Shown piece after piece: positions 1 to 11,989 of a stretch of 64,000 nt of DNA. The notes under the pieces were generated by a model. That model searched no databases and was not told the origin of the DNA. It saw only the letters and a program-made list of their open reading frames with translations. Both the position numbers and the translations under genes were made by a program. The stretch spans positions 76,165,955-76,229,954 of the forward strand of contig NW_026262581.1 of NCBI RefSeq assembly GCF_021869535.1. Reading direction: 5' to 3'. How positions within the stretch are numbered: position 1 is the first letter of the stretch; the number at the start of each line of letters is the position of its first letter. The stretch is from Mytilus californianus (Eukaryota; Mollusca; Bivalvia; Mytilida; Mytilidae).

Positions 1-708
1 GACATAACTTGTGTGTTAGTGTATGGATCTCTCTGACATTGTACCACAAGGTTCCATATCACACGGGGAATGCTGGGATTGATTTTGGGGGTAATTGCCT
101 CAAAATATTAGGAATAAGGGGCCAAAAAAAGGAGCAAAAAACAAGCATTTTTCTAGTTTCAGGACAATAACTTGTGTGTAAGTGTATGGATCTTTCTGAA
201 ATTATACTACAAGGTTCCATATCACAAATGGAAAGCTGGAATTGAGTTTGGGGGTAATTGCCCAAAAAGTTTAGGAAAAAGGGGCCAAAAATAAGCATTT
301 TTCTAGTTTCCAGACAATAACTTGTGTTCAAGTGTATGGATCTCTCTGAAATTGTACTGCAAGGTACCATACCACAAAGGGAAGGCTGGGATTGATTTTG
401 GGGGTAATTGCTTCAAAATTTTAGGAATTGGGGGCAAAAAACAAGCATTTTTCTAGTGTCAGGACAATAACTTGTAAGTGTATGGATCTTTATGAAATTG
501 TACTACAAGGTTCCATATCACAAAGGGAAAGCTGGGTTTGAGTTTGGGGGTAGTTGCCCTAAATGTTTAGGAATTTGGGGCCAAAAACAAGCATTTTTCT
601 AGTTTCCAGACAATAACTTGTGTTCAAGTGTATGGATCTCTCTGAAATTGTACTGCAGGTACCATACCACAAAGGGAAGGCTGGGATTGAGTTTGGGGGT
701 GATGAATC
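1..708. repeat. ~150 bp tandem array with dimeric higher-order structure
   Basis: Five monomers are present, the first and last incomplete. Monomers 3 and 5 share GTACTGCAAGGTACCATACC-type sequence, and monomers 2 and 4 share ACTACAAGGTTCCATATCAC-type sequence. Like monomers are 296-297 bp apart, about twice the monomer length, so the array reads A-B-A-B-A. This suggests it grew by duplication of dimers rather than single units. Confidence 0.8.
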
Positions 709-1016
709 ATAAGGGGGTTCAAAAAATTGGGGGGGGGGATATTTTTTTCTTTAAAATTTTCCATTTTAAATTGGTTATTTCTGATTTATATATAAAAGCA
801 AATATAATGATATGGTTTGAATAGGTAAATTAAAAAATTTTAAGTTCTTAGACCACATTCATTCTGTGTCAGAAACCTGTGCTGTGTCAAATATTTAATC
901 ACAATCCAAATTCAGTGCTGTATCAAGCTTGAATGTTGTGTCCATACTTGCCCCAACTGTTCAGGGTTCGACCTCTGCGGTCGTATCAAGCTGCGCCCAG
1001 CGGAGCATGTTATTTA
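1..1016 (+). mobile_element. Hairpin/tandem-repeat element, family A (left end outside window)
   Basis: The left part (1-708) is a tandem array with monomers of 147-163 bp; the shared word GTGTATGGATCT starts at 19, 182, 332, 479 and 628. A unique right flank (about 840-1016) matches the end of the fuller copy at 15037-16117, including CAACTGTTCAGGG and GCGGTCGTAT, and closes in a short imperfect hairpin near 1000. The tandem core with conserved flanks is the layout described for bivalve 'pearl' elements, which have been linked to Helitron-like non-autonomous elements. No protein is encoded; open frames inside follow the repeat. The family assignment is inference; the homology between the two copies is directly visible. 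Confidence 0.75.
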
Positions 1017-1756
1017 GACTTGTGTACTGTGAAATCACGTAATTTTTAGATTTTAGATTCCCTGTTTGTCTTGATTTTTCAAACTCTGCCTTTGTGAAAT
1101 GTTGAAATATTAGATAAGTTCAGTTGATAATAGCTTTATAATGTTCATATTCCACTCTCTATATAGAACACAATATTATATGTAGTTACATGATTACATC
1201 ACACTACAAATGTAAATATGTTATTGCTAAGAAGTTTTTTCTTTATAAAATATGTTTTTGAGAACATTTTGTAAAAATGTTTCTGAGGTTGTTTTTGTTA
1301 ATTTTTGTTTAATTTCAAATAAATTGTTTCTTAAAACATTGTATTTTTTAAAAATTATTTTGATTATTAATCCGTACTAGAAGGTGTATTAAGTAAAACG
1401 AAGAAGACCATACATTGAAAGTATGGTTAAAAAAACTCTGTTCCACTTAGCCACCACTAGGCATATGTTAAAAAATTGATTATGCTCTCTAACTTTAAAA
1501 CCAAGTTCAAGGATGAAAATTGTCATGATAATTCACCATTACTTTACTTTAAATGGAAGAAAATGGAACATTGATGATCATGGTTAAAAAAAAAAGTTAA
1601 AATTGGACACACATGAGCAAATTGTTGTATGTGGAATAACCATTATTTCAATAAAAAAAAAAAAGGTATTTACATGCAGCAAGGCCCTCTTTGAAGGTTC
1701 CCATCACTATCCTCTCTTGCATCTTATATAAATTGGAACTTGTATTGATTTTCATT
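1017..1756. other. No gene seen; AT-rich spacer
   Basis: AT-rich sequence with poly-A and poly-T tracts and no open frame or repeat that I can name. The next hairpin-ended element begins at its right edge. Confidence 0.5.
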
Positions 1757-3110
1757 ATACCCCCAGCTTTCCGAAGCAAGCAGTGTATAGTGATGTAGGA
1801 GTCTGCTCATTTGTTTGTCCATGCTTTGTACGACTTTTTCATCTGCAATTGTCCTTAAACTACTTGAGAGATTGTTTTTAAGCTTTCAGATATTCTTTAT
1901 ACTCCGCTGATGTTGTTATACCTCTCCTATTTCATTTCTCCATCTGAATGATTTTGGGGCTTTGCTTTGGCATGACATGGAATATTTCATATCTACACAC
2001 TTCAGTACACCATTGTGTCCCCTTCTCCTTAACCCCTAATTATGATGAAATTTCTCAGAATCATCTACATATTATGCCATTGTGCACCTGCTAGTTTGTT
2101 TTTTGATACTTTTGGGGATTTCTCTTCAATCTCAAATCATGGATTTTGCCATTGCTTTCTCTTGGGCTACCCAATTTGTATCAGTAAGTCCTAAAACCCT
2201 TATCAAAATTTATGGGGGCCTCGGTGGCCTAGTGGTCTAAGTAGTTACTACTGTAATCACTAGCCAGTCATCACTGAGGTTGTGAGTTCGAACCCCGCTC
2301 GTGCGGGTGCACTCGACTCCAATCTTAATTAACTAGGATTGTCAGTTTTCCTATCGAAGGTCGTGGTTTTCTCTGGGCACTCAGGCTTCCTCCGCCAATA
2401 AAAACTGGCCGCCACGAAATAGCCCAAAAGCGGTGCTTAAAAGTGGCGTTTAAACACCAAAAATCAAAAAAATCAAATCAAAATTTATGGAAACTTACTC
2501 AAAATCTTCTCCTGTAATGCCATTGTGCACCCCTATTTTGTATTTTATATACGTTATTTTTTATGCATTAAGTTTTACCCTTGTACGTCTGTCTGTCAGT
2601 ACGTCCCGAAATTGGTTTCTGTTCTCTAACTTTAGTTAGCCTCAACCAAATGTTATGAAACTTGCAGGTATGCACAATGCTCATTACCACAAATCACAGA
2701 TCAAGTTTGAATTTTTATCTTTCTAGAGTTACACCCCTGTACAAATGGAAAAATTGCTGAATTTTTCATTTCCATTCTCTAACAAGTTTGCCCCAACCAA
2801 ATGTTATGAATCTTATACACAATGCTTATTACCACAAAACACAGATCAAATTTGAAATTTGGTGGCGTCACTTTTAACGTTATGGAGTTATGCCCCTTTA
2901 CAAATGGAAAAATTGCTGAATTTTTGGTTTCCATTCTCTAACTTAAGTTAGCCTCAACCAAATGTTATTAAACTTGTACACAATGCTTATTACCACAAAA
3001 CTCAGATCAAGTCTAATTTTTGGTAGCGTCACTTTTACCATTCGTGAGTTATGTCCCTTTATAAGGTTATATGCAAGCGGGGGCATCATCTGTGTCCCAT
3101 GGACACATTC
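1757..3110 (+). mobile_element. Hairpin/tandem-repeat element, family B
   Basis: The left end is an imperfect hairpin (1756-1788) around CTTTCCGAAG. The right end is a perfect 6 bp hairpin, GTGTCC-CAT-GGACAC (3092-3106). The right half carries three tandem monomers, with CAACCAAATGTTAT starting at 2643, 2794 and 2955 (spacing 151 and 161 bp), preceded by a GTCTGTCTGTCAG tract. The left half (1790-2530) has a different internal repeat (TGCCATTGTGCACC occurs twice), so this may be two elements fused. A SINE is inserted at 2216. No coding capacity. Confidence 0.6.
2216..2490 (+). mobile_element. tRNA-derived SINE (family 1) with 14 bp target-site duplication
   Basis: The head carries a tRNA-like A box (TGGCCTAGTGGTCTAA) and B box (GAGTTCGAACCCC), followed by a central domain and a short A/T-rich tail with ATC motifs. 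The 14 bp ATCAAAATTTATGG occurs immediately before (2202-2215) and at the end (2477-2490), a target-site duplication typical of LINE-driven insertion. The SINE body is about 2216-2476. It splits the family B element, so it is younger than that element. It could be mistaken for a tRNA gene, but the long non-tRNA body and the duplicated target argue against that. Confidence 0.85.
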
Positions 3111-3385
3111 CCCATTTATTTGGAACTAGTTAAGCATATCATTAACATTGCCATTGTTTTATGTGGGGGCTGTGGCATCATTTCACGAGCTTTGCTCACA
3201 GTATCTCTAGTTTATTTTATTTTCTGTAATGAAATGCATATACAAATGTACCTTAAGCATTGCTTCAGATTTTGTTTTTCTGTTCTGTGTATGAAGTTTT
3301 TATATGAAATCTACTTGGCAGTACAATGGCTATTTTCAAAATAGAATGTATTATTTCTTTATAAAATTAAGTATTGTTTTATTGT

Positions 3386-3714
3386 TAGCTCACCTGTCTC
3401 AAAGTGAGCTATTTTCATATCACCTCCTCTAAAACCTCTTTGCTAATAAAAACCAACTGAGCTAGAATAATAATTTGACATTTATTTTATCTTGCTTTTA
3501 ATGTAAGCCCTTTTTACTGTTCAAACTGCTGTATTGCATTCAAAGCTGCATGTTGACTGGAAAAGTGTTTTTGTCCCAAAATGAATAATTTGTGTTTTGA
3601 CACATTTTCTATTAGATGACACCATATGACAGTCAATACTATGAAGTTTAAGCCAAATACACCAGGAGCTGTTTCACAAAAGGCAGGTGTTTTTAAAATA
3701 GCTTTCTTAATTTT
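3386..3714. repeat. Hairpin TAGCTCAC...GTGAGCTA and flanking repeat
   Basis: An 8 bp perfect stem (3386-3393 with 3404-3411) opens a stretch whose start resembles, inverted, the GCTCAC/GTGAGC terminal hairpin of the element ending at 12704. The other end was not found, so this is probably a truncated copy. No gene is visible. Confidence 0.35.
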
Positions 3715-5209
3715 TGTCTCGCCTGCGACGAAATTCTGGAAAGCTAGACGTAGGGATTGCTTTTATGGAGACGGCGATGACGACGTCAACAATTGTTAAG
3801 TTTTCTGCTTAAGTTAGTTTGATAGGAAGTACTTATGATAGATCAATGATATTTTGTATGAAGTTGCATTACTATCAGCACATATCAGTTTGACGACTAT
3901 TTTGAGGCCCTGCCCCTAGGCCATGGTCCAGTGACTTTGAATTAATTAGCCATTTTAAATGTTAAGTTTTCTGCTTAAGTTAAATTGATAGGAACTACTA
4001 GTGATAGTTCAATGATATTTTCTATAAAAATGCATTACTGTCAGTACATATCAGTTTTACGACTATTTTAAGGCCCTGCCCCCCGAGGTTATGGTCCATT
4101 GACTTTCAATCAGTTGATAATTTTCTATGTTAAGTTTTATTATTAAAAGAGGGGCGAAAGATACCAAAGGGACATTCAAACTCACAAGTCGAAAATAAAC
4201 TGACAACACCATGGCTAAAAAAGAAAAAGACACACAGGCAAACAATAGTACACAAAACACAACATAGAAAACTGAAGACTGAGCAACACGAACCCCACCA
4301 AAAACTGGGGGTAATCTCAGGTGCTCCGGAAGGGTAAGCAGATCCTGCTCCACATGTGGCACCTGTCGTATTGCTCATGTTAGTACAAACCTGGTAATAA
4401 GTCTAATTTGGTAGGTCACATTCGGGAAAGGGGATGGGATTGTAGTTACGACATTAGGAACATATCCGCTATCTTCTGTGAAACGGATATTCCGTAACGG
4501 TCAACCAACTCGTGATGGCGTCCGTAAAATTTACGAAGGGATGATTTTAACTTCACCACTTGGAACTCTTGGTTTAATAGCTTCCTTGTGACCAGCAATC
4601 CTCTATCAAGGAAATCATGATGGGAAAATCCGAAATAGAAGCCCTCGAGTATCGTTTCAACTGGGAGATATATACTCCGTATGCAGGCGCTGCTGGAATG
4701 TTACTACATAAAAATGAAAAGTTTACAATTGGGAAGCTGAAATCATCTCTTTTGTCATAACTTTTTGTTTTCAACCGACCCTCATTGTCAATTTTTAGAG
4801 TGAAGTCAAGATATGAGGCAGACATAACTGTGTCTGTTGTATCCTTTATCTCAAGTTCGATGGGATAGAAGCGTTCAACATAGTCACCAAATTTTGAACT
4901 ATTTAACGAGAGAACATCATCTATGTAGCGGAAAGTAAAGTTAAAGGATACTGCTAACTTTTTTTCTTTCTTCCTAAGAAGTTCCTGTATGAAGTCAGCC
5001 TCATATGTATAAAGTGAAGTTAGTTTGATAGGAATTACTTACAATAGACAATATTTTCTATAAAGTTACATTGCTGTTTGTACATCTCAGTTTGTCAACC
5101 ATTTCGAGGCCCTACCCACTAGTTTGTCCTGCGACTGAATTAATGAGAAATGTCACAGTGCTGTCCATCAGATTGTCTTTTTCTGAATTTTATGCCGACA
5201 GGCGAGACA
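3715..5209 (+). mobile_element. Hairpin/tandem-repeat element, family C, with TGTCTCGCCTG inverted ends
   Basis: TGTCTCGCCTG at 3715 is matched inverted by CAGGCGAGACA at 5199-5209. The interior has tandem monomers of about 166-168 bp, with GTTAAGTTTT starting at 3795, 3961 and 4129. The third monomer is cut after GTTAAGTTTT by a Penelope-like fragment (4139-5016) and resumes as AGTTAGTTTGATAGG near 5021. Without the insert the element is about 620 bp. No coding capacity is visible. Confidence 0.7.
4139..5016 (-). pseudogene. Penelope-like retroelement fragment (RT C-terminal part plus 3' tail)
   Basis: Read on the minus strand, 4574-4825 encodes SASYLDFTLKIDNEGRLKTK, then a YDKRDDFSFPIVNF segment and a SNIPAAPAYGVYISQL segment. 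These are collinear with residues 227-281 of the longer copy at 48134-49180. Upstream (up to 5016) lies the region for the YIDD loop; the 5' half of the reverse transcriptase is missing. Below 4574 is the non-coding tail shared with the copies at 7594 and 47826. It is truncated and has stops in frame, so it is not functional. It sits inside the third monomer of element C. Confidence 0.8.
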
Positions 5210-7124
5210 TATCTCTGTGTCAACAGTTTATTTTTTTTGGCTCACAGCACCTACAATGCTTTGATACTGAAAACATATGCATGAAGAATGATTTGGTTTC
5301 AGGCAACTTTGGATAAGTTTGATAATTAAGCAACAATATTCAAGCACTTTTAAATAGAAAGGGGTGAGAGTTCTTGCACATCAATAGAACTTGACTTGAA
5401 AAAATATGATTGCCCACTAAGTCCATTTAAAAAACATGTTTCGGGCTTTCTGACACATCAAAGCCTATTTTTTTATTGTAGGTTTTTGTTCATTTTCTAC
5501 ATTGTGTGCACTGATCCAAAAGTTGAGTTTTGCAATTCAGTCTTATGCTACTCACTACAATCTTTGACAGCTGGCATATTTATATATGAAAAGTTAGTTT
5601 TTGAGTTTAACCTTAACAGGTACAGATGTTTCTGTACCTTCAAACAAAAAGGATATTTGCAGAACAACGAAAATCATAAAAAAAAGGTACATTTAATGTT
5701 ACCATCGCTTATCACTTCCACAGAAGCTTCAAATTTAACTTGCATGTTCCGTTGGTTCAAGCAAAAAGAAGGGTATACTGATAAATCTTTGCAAAAGCAA
5801 CAGTTTTTTTTCTGTAAGGTGTGGGTGGGGAGGGGGTGTCTCTATAAATTGACCAATCGTGAACCTACTCCTTTAACTGTAATTTACAGCTTTAAAAATT
5901 CCGTCACAGTTCCAGTTCGTATATCTAGCATACTTACCTTTATCCCGACAAAAGCAATGATTTATATGATCATTTCAAATACATTTGCACATTTTCAAAG
6001 GCCATTTGATTTAATCAGATATGTTCTATTTGGTAATACCGTGTGTAAGTGTAGTTTAGATAAAATAGATTTTGCAGTAATGACAATTCTTCAATCCATT
6101 AATATAACATAATTACCGAATTCAACATGTATTGCATGATAATTAGAACAAAGATAGATCAATAGTTTATGTTTTAAGTGGGGATACCAGTTCAATCTAA
6201 TTTGTTTTAAAGATAATTAATTTCCTCTTTATACAAAATGTACAGCCAAAATTTGAACAATTATATATTTTGATTTGTCTAATTATTACCCAATATGTTG
6301 AACTGCTTGTTCAACAGGAAGAATTAAGATATATGCTGAAAGTCAATTTAATTAAAACATGCAAATAGTCTATTATCTTACTTTGAACATGGAAAAAGAC
6401 CTTATAATGACGAGTTCATTAGTTTTAACTTCTTATCGTCGATATTTTCATATAAAGGTGAGTTTATAGTTTTACATTTTAAAATGCATAAAGCAGTGAA
6501 AAAACCTAGAATATATTTTTCCAATTCTTTGAAATTTAACTGAAAAAAATTGTCATACATTTATCTATTCATTTTGATACTTTATGAATGAAAGGTCCTT
6601 ATTTGCGTTTTTAAATTAATTTTTGTAATGAAATTACATATCAGATGATCAGAAAATCTGGCAGTTACAATACAAAATGAAATACCATAGATGTCACTCG
6701 AAATAACCACATAAAAGGAATCCTATGACTATTATTCCCTGTAAATTATGTTTTGTCATTTTGAATACATGTGGTTCTTATCCACTGCATATTGACGACA
6801 TATATTTGTTGTTAACATATGACATCTAAAAAGCACTCTTTTTGCCGATTGCGATATTTGTAAGTGTATATGTGCTGTCAAAATTACTGATTCATTAGCG
6901 ATTAACGTGATTGTAGCTTATGAATAATGTCAAAAACTTTTCTGATTATTCAGTAAATGAATTTGTATGGACTTAGATGACAAACATTTAAATCACAAAG
7001 AAATGTTTTGAATTTCAGTGGTCTTTATACCATTTTACTGGAAGTTCTTTAAAAGCACTATTTAGCTGTCTTGCTTTACTAAAGGTAACGCGATAAAATT
7101 TCTTCATATTTTATTATAGTCTAT
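5210..7124. other. No recognised gene; contains one long open frame (5354-6112)
   Basis: The interval is AT-rich and has no named repeat. On the plus strand an open frame runs stop-to-stop from 5354 to 6112 (about 250 codons), long for DNA of this composition. Its first ATG is only at residue 101 counted from the TTG at 5396. Its translation is rich in F, Y, K, C and I and matches no family I know. A poly-T/TTGTAG acceptor-like site occurs near 5482. I do not call a gene. Confidence 0.3.
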
Positions 7125-7320
7125 CGATTTAAGAAGTTCCAAAATTCCCAAAATAAAAATTTAAGAGAGATACCGAACTTTAAGGTAAATTTAAAAAGGG
7201 GGAAGTCCAAAATACCGGCTGACAAAATCAAACGTTAGACTATATCAACCAACGGAAGGAAAGGAAAAAAAATGTCACATTCCTGAATTGGAACAGGCAT
7301 TTTCCAAAGATATAAAACAA
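7125..7320 (-). repeat. Interspersed repeat R (tail of a Penelope-like family)
   Basis: On the minus strand this resembles the block CCAAGTCAGGAATATGACAG...GATAAAGGACTTT...GAGTTCGGTATTTTTG seen at 32680-32815, 41453-41575 and 43283-43395. At 32.7 kb that block lies downstream of a Penelope-like reverse transcriptase remnant, so it is probably the element's 3' terminal region. This copy is diverged. Confidence 0.5.
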
Positions 7321-7593
7321 GAAAAGGTAAGCCTATGTATATTACTACTGATTCTTAAATGATAATTCAAATTCCCGCACAATGGTACCACATACAAAAA
7401 GAAATATGAAATGAGTCAATAATTTTATCCAATTTAAAGTATCTGATATTTTTTTTTGACGTAACTGTCTACAGATTTTAAGCATGATCATGATCGGAGG
7501 CATTTACGAAATATGATGATTTTCTTATCTAATGAAACGTAATCAAAGATTAGTGATTGAAAAAAGGCACAGTAGTTTACCTATGTTCTGAAT

Positions 7594-8448
7594 GAGAGGC
7601 GAAAGATACCAAAGGGACATTTTAACTCGCAAGTAGAAAATAAACTGACAATGCCATGGTCAAAAAAGAAATAAAAACCAAAAGACAAGCAACAACATAC
7701 AAAACACAACATTGAAAACTAAAGGCTGAGCAAAACGAACACCACCAAAAACCGGGGGTGATCTCAGGTGCTCCGGAAGGGTAAGTAGATCCTTTTCCAC
7801 ACGTAGCATCTGTCGTGTTGCTTATGAAAGTACAAATCCGGTTATAAGTCTAATTTGTTATGTCAGATTCGGGAATAAGGAGGACTGGATTGTGTTTACG
7901 ACTATTAGAACATATCCGTCGTCATCTGCGAAGTAGATATTCCATAACGGTCAACCAACTCGTGATGTTGTCACGGTAAAATTTTAGAAGGGATGACTTC
8001 AACTTCACCACTTGGAACTATTGATTTGATAGCTTCCTTGTGAGCAGCAACCCTCTATCATTGAAATAATGATAGGAAACGCAAGCACTGGAATATCGTA
8101 TCAAATAGGAGATATATACCGGTACTTCATATGCAGGCGTTGCTGGAATGTTGCTACATAGAAAAGGAAAAAGAGGAGTACAGTTGGTTCCCATTGGAAT
8201 GCCTATTCTTCGTTGAAAAAAACATCCTCCGAACGTAACAAATATGTTGCCAATTAAGGAATCAAGCATCTTGATAATGTCAGTTCCTGAGAATCAGACG
8301 ATTTATCCCTCCCTAAGATACTGTTATCTACGTTGGCCAATCTTTTTTGTGAAACAAAGCAGGACCAACTCTTGCAATTTGTCTATTACTCTAACAGATC
8401 TTTGGAATTGATTAGTATCCACATCTGATTCACGCCGCCTCTAGAATT
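7594..8448 (-). pseudogene. Penelope-like retroelement fragment with internal deletion
   Basis: The non-coding tail (7594-7985) is followed on the minus strand by RT-derived sequence. At about 8165-8175 the reading jumps from the SNIPATPAYEV segment directly to RIGIPMGTNCTP, removing roughly 300 bp that would hold the YIDD catalytic loop. The C of NCAP is retained but the neighbouring residue differs. The segment ends near 8448 in the region matching WILKNS. It cannot encode an active enzyme. Confidence 0.75.
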
Positions 8449-10395
8449 CTAGCAGTTGGAGAGCCAAATAAAATACATAGTTGGAGAGCATTGAAATAAC
8501 ATTAACGATAAAATGTTACTGCACCAGATGCGCATGTGACATTTAATGTCCCTTCAGTGATCCACAAGGCAAACATATTTGAAAATCCAAATCTTAATAC
8601 AAACGTTGAAGAGCTGGATAAATTCAAAGGGACAAAGGTAAAGTCAAACCCGCACAAAGAATCAGATCTATGCACGAGAGAGAAAGATTCCTTACTTTAA
8701 ATGATATCAAAAATTTAGAACAGCATATTCAATAAAACAATATCTGTATTTTTAGAACGAGGTTCTGGCTACTAGGCTACTAAAACCCGTAAAACGATTT
8801 CCGAAAAGTTGTGCCAAATATTGATAAGGCTATCATGTCTGGGGACTGAAAAAACATTAGTGTTTCGACTAATTCAACATTCTATAAACAGTAAATTTAC
8901 AGAAAATTATCGATTAGTGATATTTCATGTCAACATACAAATGCGGATTACTGGGCTGGTACATTAAATACACTCGGGGGCGAAACGTCCGCAACTAGTG
9001 GCATCGAGCCAGTGGTTATAAAAACTCATAAAAGATACAAGGCTTAACATTTGGACGCGTTAACTCGTAATCCCATTGGTGTAATGGAATATCCAACCAA
9101 GATAAAAAAAAAAGTGTCCATGATGATTCGACTTTGTTCAATAGTTTAATTACTAAATACGATAGTTCAAGTAAAAGCATGAGTGGATTCGCATAGCGGA
9201 TGGTGCATGCATAACAGGAGACGCTTACCTGTCGAGCCGAGGCACCCGTGACCTGTTTCATTTCGATATTAACGCGAGGAATTTTTCATTGTACATTCTT
9301 ATCCCACTGACCGAGATAACAAAAAAGAAAAAAGAAAAAAAAGAGGATAAAGCACTCAAAGTAGCTGAACTCCACCACAAGACAGGAGCCTCGCCGTTAG
9401 GTTTCTTAAGTTGTTGTGTGGTTTTGCCATTCAGTGAATTTTTTATTATTAGCAGATATCAAAAAGTGTTTGTAACATTAAGTCACAAGTTTTTTAAACT
9501 GTGGGCTATTCGGAGTTTGACAAATTGTATAGACATTTGTCTATTGTTAAATACCATATGATGACCTTGCCATGTCGGTTTTGTAGTAGTAGAAGTAGTT
9601 ATAGGCTTGCTGTCATAATGGCGGATTCCCCACATGCACTTTTCAACAAATGGGTTCTGAAGACAATATGAACTAATCAAGACACCTGAAATTAGCGTAC
9701 GAATTCGAAATGACATGTCATGAACTCCAAGCTATATTAAATAAATTTTATATTAGTATACTGGAAACTTCTCAGAAAAAGGTCCTTTTGTTAAACTATT
9801 AAATGTAAATAGTATGTAATTCTATTCTGTTTACGCTGAAATTATCAAATGTATTATTCTTAGTGTTATAAACTATATAAAGAGAGTCAAATCGTGAACT
9901 TTATACCTACTGCTGATATCCTTTAATTTTTATATATGGTCAACATTACACTATTTCATTATCTTGATTTGTCCTAGTATGCCCTTGATCGACTTATAAA
10001 GAATTGATTACAAAAAGATCATAATAGATTTGGAATCAACAATACATTCGTAACGACACTAACACAAAAAACATAAATTTTATCAAACATATCTTATTTC
10101 AAATACTTATTCTAAAAGATTTTCAAATATATTGTCTTTTTATATCCCGGGGTTTCCATCAAGTATAGCAAGTGCGCCAGAGTTGATATGCTAACCGTTA
10201 TGATGCATTTTGTAAACTTTTAGTTCATAAATTATGTAACTGTGGTAATGAAGTTGCAACTCAGGCAGTATGTTGTGGTTATTTGGTGTAAAATTAAACA
10301 GAGATACTCAAAACGTCATAGAACGTATATACCTTCTTATTCTTCTGAATAAGAAAAGATGGTAGGGGAAACCTTTTAAATAACGACTGAGCTCA
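8449..10395. other. No gene seen; diverged repeat fragments
   Basis: The stretch 8760-9010 has motifs (TCTGGGGACTGAAAAA, ACTCGGGGGCGAAACGTCC) that I recall as repetitive in mussels but cannot classify. At 9180-9260, GCATAACAGGAGACGCTTACC with GAGGCACCCG resembles 50600-50660 and looks like a diverged Penelope-like tail. The rest is unremarkable AT-rich sequence. Confidence 0.35.
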
Positions 10396-10452
10396 ATAGA
10401 TATAGGAAGATGTGGTATGAGTGCCAATGAGACAACTCTTCATCCATCAAAG
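10396..10452 (+). repeat. Short fragment of interspersed repeat M1
   Basis: About 57 bp match the left end of the family at 46671 (GATGTGGTATGAGTGCCAAT and the following GAGACAACTCT), after which similarity stops abruptly. Confidence 0.75.
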
Positions 10453-10765
10453 CTACTACTGGACATCACGAAGATTTCGTTTATTTTGAAGATGAATTAT
10501 TGTATCGTAAGGTATTTGTATTCTGATTGTTACTGTGTTGTGTCCTTTTATTGCAGATTCTGTTTCTCTCTTATAACTCACAGCTTACAGCTTAACCCCG
10601 ATTCAATTGGCTAAACTCTGATTGCTTTTGTAATAACCTTGGTTTAATGCAAGAGGAAGTTCTTTCTCCTTTTTTCCTTTCTTTCTGTGTAAATAATTGT
10701 GATAATGAATTTTTGCTAATGACAATTGCGCCTTAAGAGTTTCAAGATATAACTTTTTTTTTTAT

Positions 10766-11451
10766 TATGCTGATGATATGATTTTGATGTCTGAAACAGA
10801 AGAGAGGTTTCAGGAAATGTTGAATACTTTGTCAATTTAGACAGAAAAATGGGGCTTGTCTGTTAATATAAAGAAAACAAAAATTGTTGTATTTCAGAAG
10901 GGTGGAATTGTACGGCCTAATGAGACATGGGTCTATAACGGTCAAACAATGAATATTTTGGAACAATTTTGTTATTGAGGTGTTTTTCTACCTTATAATT
11001 GTAAATTTCTTAATACACAGAAACATTGTGCAGAACAAGGTAGAGAAGCTATGTTCAGTATGAGGAGAACTACTTCATCTCTATGTTTAAATATATTTAC
11101 AATGCTTAGTCTGTTTGATACTTATGGTATTAGTATATTAATAATTGGGTGTGAAACATGGGGAGTACACACATCTATGATAGAAAAGGTTCATTTTGGA
11201 CTACTGTAAAATGTTATTAAGTGTCAAAAGAACGACCTCAAATGTGATGGTCTACTTTTAATAAGGTAGATTTCCACTGCAGTATGAGCGTAATTTTAGA
11301 ATATTTAAATTTTGGTTCAAAATTTCTGTGAGTTACAATTGTATATTAAGGTCTTGTTATAAAGAACTTGTGTTACATTTTTCAAAATGAATGAATCGGG
11401 CAACATATGTACATTGTAAAAAAAAATTGTTATAAATTCTTCACTGTGTCT
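10766..11451 (+). pseudogene. LINE (non-LTR) reverse transcriptase remnant, segment 1
   Basis: Translation from 10766 gives YADDMILMSETEERFQ (the YADD catalytic motif of non-LTR reverse transcriptases), then WGLSVNIKKTKIVVFQKGG, the typical W-x-L-x(2)-N-x(2)-K-T-K block, and later TYGISILIIGCETWG. In-frame stops occur after LNTLSI, after EQFCY and after VHFGLL, so the copy is dead. It is 5'-truncated just upstream of YADD, as is usual for LINE insertions. At 11451 it is cut by the long-inverted-repeat element and resumes at 14978. Confidence 0.85.
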
Positions 11452-11588
11452 AAACTACCCCGGCAAAAAATGTTTGGACTCGATGGTATCTAAGTATCCG
11501 GCACGGTGACGGAACATCAATATACAGAGAAAAGGTAGTTTTCTGTTTATTTATTTGTTATTTTTATGATATCGAAGAATATATATAA

Positions 11589-11621
<33 letters not shown>

Positions 11622-11989
11622 ACTATTTTCTATTTTAATGTAATATTTTCTACAACCGTTCTAGATTAACGGAGAAATAAGTAAAAATGCACGTCAAAAT
11701 GACGAATTGAGTGAACCTTGCCTCGAATTTGTTTAATTTCTCCTTAAATTGTTCACATGGTACGGAAAGAAAGGTACGGAAAGAAAGATATTGTTATTGA
11801 AATTGCAAAACTAGTCACTTTGAGCACCTCAATCCTTGTATTTCTGCGTATGGAACGAAAGAAATAGGTCATGTCAAAATGGAAGCACCCGGTTTTGTCA
11901 ATGTTGTTTACTACACAATGACCCGGGTTTGTCTATGTATGGAACTCAGTTTTGTTTATTTTATGAAAAACAACGTTAACACTATACCC

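Noticed and set aside
4063..4378. Two hydrophobic minus-strand frames
   Set aside because: They translate the non-coding tail of a Penelope-like fragment, which recurs at 7600 and 47900.
9016..9261. 81-codon minus-strand frame
   Set aside because: It overlaps a diverged repeat also seen near 50620; no protein features.
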